Notes under the pieces: model-generated
Seen by the model: only the letters and a program-made list of their open reading frames with translations
Told to the model about the DNA's origin: nothing
Database searches by the model: none
DNA from: Ephydatia muelleri
Taxonomy: Eukaryota; Porifera; Demospongiae; Spongillida; Spongillidae
NCBI GenBank assembly: GCA_013339895.1
Contig: JABACO010000011.1
Span: forward strand, 1 to 64,000
Length of the DNA: 64,000 nt
Reading direction: 5' to 3'
Shown: one piece after another, positions 62,243 to 64,000 of the stretch
How positions within the stretch are numbered: the first letter of the stretch is position 1
How the letters are laid out: each line of letters opens with the position of its first letter
Translations under genes and position numbers: made by a program

Positions 62243-64000
62243 TTATTGCAAATATTTTAGTAGTTCAACTACCAGCTCTTTGTCCTGTGGGTCACGCACA
62301 GTAGATAATGCTTGGCGAAGGCCTTGTAATGGTGGAGACTCCTGGAAATGACACTGCGCATCTACAAGAGATGACACCAAAGCAATGTCGAAATTTTTAA
62401 ATAAACACCTACCTTTCAGTATTACAACCAGTTTGCTCAGTACTTGCAGTGCTGCACGACAAACTCCGTACTTTGCTACACCTAGGATCAAAGTATGTAA
62501 CACACACACAAAACTGCCAATCATAGACTCACCTACACACTGACTCAGAATTGGAGTGAGGTGGATGCTCACATAGCTGAGATCTGTCTCAGACAGTGGG
62601 ACTGACAGCCTGCATGCATGCTATGTAACAATGATCCCAAGAACCACCTACTCCATTACCTCTGAAGTAAGTCACGCAAGCCACACAAAATAGCCACCTG
62701 TGTTTGCCAGGGGCTGGTGAGCAGTGCGTCTCCCATAACCACAAAGACCTCTCCAGTACAAGCCACTAAGTGAAACAATTGCCTTAATCGGATAAAGAGA
62801 ATGCCTTCTGCTCACCCTGTGTGTCTGTACATTGAGGCCATGCCTTGCCCAACGCACGGAACACAACAGCTCTTAGCTTGAGTGCAGTAGATGGATCAGA
62901 AAGGTCATCAGGTGTCTAGTGGACATGACATCGCATATCAGTTCATTTGAAGAAGGCATAAACTATGCAAACCCAACACCAATGCATGTAGCAGTTGTAC
63001 CTACCCCATTCCTAAGAATGGGTAGAAGAATTTCCTTGAAGTCCTGATAGCAATCAGCTTTCAATGCATCCAAAATATCTCCAGTGGCTTCTATGCAACA
63101 CTGCTGGTAGCTTGTCGGTGTTTTCTTGCACTGTTGCATGAGCTCGCGGCAAATCTTTGATGCATTGAAAAATGAAGGATGTAAACAAATGAAACTTTTC
63201 AATGCATTGCTTTACTTTCTCTGTCGCCAGCTTCTGAATATCTTGACAACTTCTGATAGTGTTCTGGCAGCAAATGCAGATCATTCTCTGTGCACTGACC
63301 ACAGCTTCCTGAGTACAAGAATGCAATTATCTCCATCTGGGCCACACCCATTCGGACCAAACCACACACAAACCTTGCCTTCCCAAACTCTGCCAGACAA
63401 GGCAACCAACAGTGCAGTCATAAGTGTGTTGATATAAGCTGATTCCAGATTTGACCCTGCATAAGCAACCCTAGCCACCATCCAGTTACCTCATAACACT
63501 CGCATACCCATGGTCTCTGCAATTGTAGCGATAGCTCTGGCCCCCTGCGCCTTCACAGGCCAAGATGGTGACTCCAGGGCTGAGCAGGACATGCCCACCA
63601 ACTCACTGGCATACAGTCGTATGGCAGACTCCTTCCCTTCAATCAAAAGTCTTATTTGATGTCACATGACTTCTAGTTTACATCACATACCAATCACGAG
63701 GTCATTCCATGCTTCTGCCCACAGGCCATTTACACCTTCAAATGCTGGGTCTATATGTAAACACTAAATCATGCCTCAACCTATCTATGCACATAACAGA
63801 CCTTCTGACTGCCCATGCATTCCTAGAAATATCAGAGGTATTATATCCACCTCTGCTCTTTTGACACCATCCAGCGAGTGGGATGTCATTTCTCTATACA
63901 CAAGTGCTACAGTTGCCTTGACATCAGGATCTAAAACATCAACAGACTGCATTGATGTAGATCCGCCACCACACAGCCAAACTTGCCTTCTCCTTCTAAA
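62243..64000 (-). CDS. ECPAS: ECM29/ECPAS proteasome adaptor, C-terminal part (continues beyond window)
   Basis: ECM29 is a HEAT-repeat protein that clamps or remodels the 26S proteasome and links it to membranes and motors. Minus-strand exons from the window edge: IRLYASELVGMSCSALESPS WPVKAQGARAIATIA (about 63640-63510), matching the KMKAQGA.A..SIA repeat; INTLMTALLVALSGRVWEGK (63450-63390), the family LTALLQGLAGRTWAGKE block; EAVVSAQRMICICCQNTIRS; CRELMQQCKKTPTSYQQCCI and EATGDILDALKADCYQDFKE (63155-63020); VFRALGKAWPQCTDTQG (about 62850), like the ESLGKAWPRNAETQ block. The end, GLRQALSTVRDPQDKELVVE LLKYLQ, stops at 62243. Introns are again about 50-60 bp. The 5' four-fifths of the gene lie outside the window. 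Confidence 0.8.

Overview
The window is eukaryotic nuclear DNA, almost certainly from an animal. It carries animal genes (Wntless, Hook, TMEM59, the TFIID subunit TAF1, the proteasome adaptor ECM29/ECPAS) split by GT-AG introns that are often only about 50 bases long. The very short introns, many single-exon remnants and dense DNA-transposon debris suggest a compact early-branching or marine invertebrate genome; a sponge is my best guess, but this is inference. Every assignment was made by reading translations by eye, without database searches.

Layout. 0-5 kb: a degenerate transposon-derived gene (DTWHG-type), a piggyBac-like remnant on the minus strand and an unrecognised multi-exon plus-strand gene. 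5.9-6.9 kb: stacked foldback/MITE elements, one with a 7-bp target duplication, cutting the 3' end of a G2E3-like HECT gene (6.9-8.8 kb, minus). 9.1-15.0 kb: a large transposon unit with a KDZ/Plavaka-like transposase (minus) and, divergently transcribed from about 100 bp away, an undescribed small gene (plus). The same divergent pair occurs in mirror-image orientation at 34.7-36.6 kb. 20.3-24.5 kb: a partial TAF1 gene whose introns hold very large microsatellites and whose coding part looks damaged. 26-34.5 kb: a strongly AT-rich stretch with little coding signal apart from a possible cation-exchanger 3' end and a zinc-finger scrap. 37 kb: Ty3/gypsy scrap. 40.7-42.7 kb: exons of a VPS13-like protein. 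43.2-44.8 kb: a 5'-truncated non-LTR retrotransposon. 45.8 kb: one leucine-rich-repeat exon. 49-51 kb: two copies of a long palindromic element. 52.4-53.7 kb: a dead hAT transposase.

54.1-64 kb is different: four conserved housekeeping genes packed head to tail or back to back. These are WLS (minus), HOOK (minus, 117 bp upstream of WLS), TMEM59 (plus, its start codon 56 bp from that of HOOK, so a shared bidirectional promoter) and the C-terminal part of ECPAS (minus, converging on TMEM59 with a 108-bp gap).

The strongest candidate for something undescribed is the two-gene divergent transposon. Two diverged copies keep the same gene order, the same intron positions and the same small companion protein, which I do not recognise.
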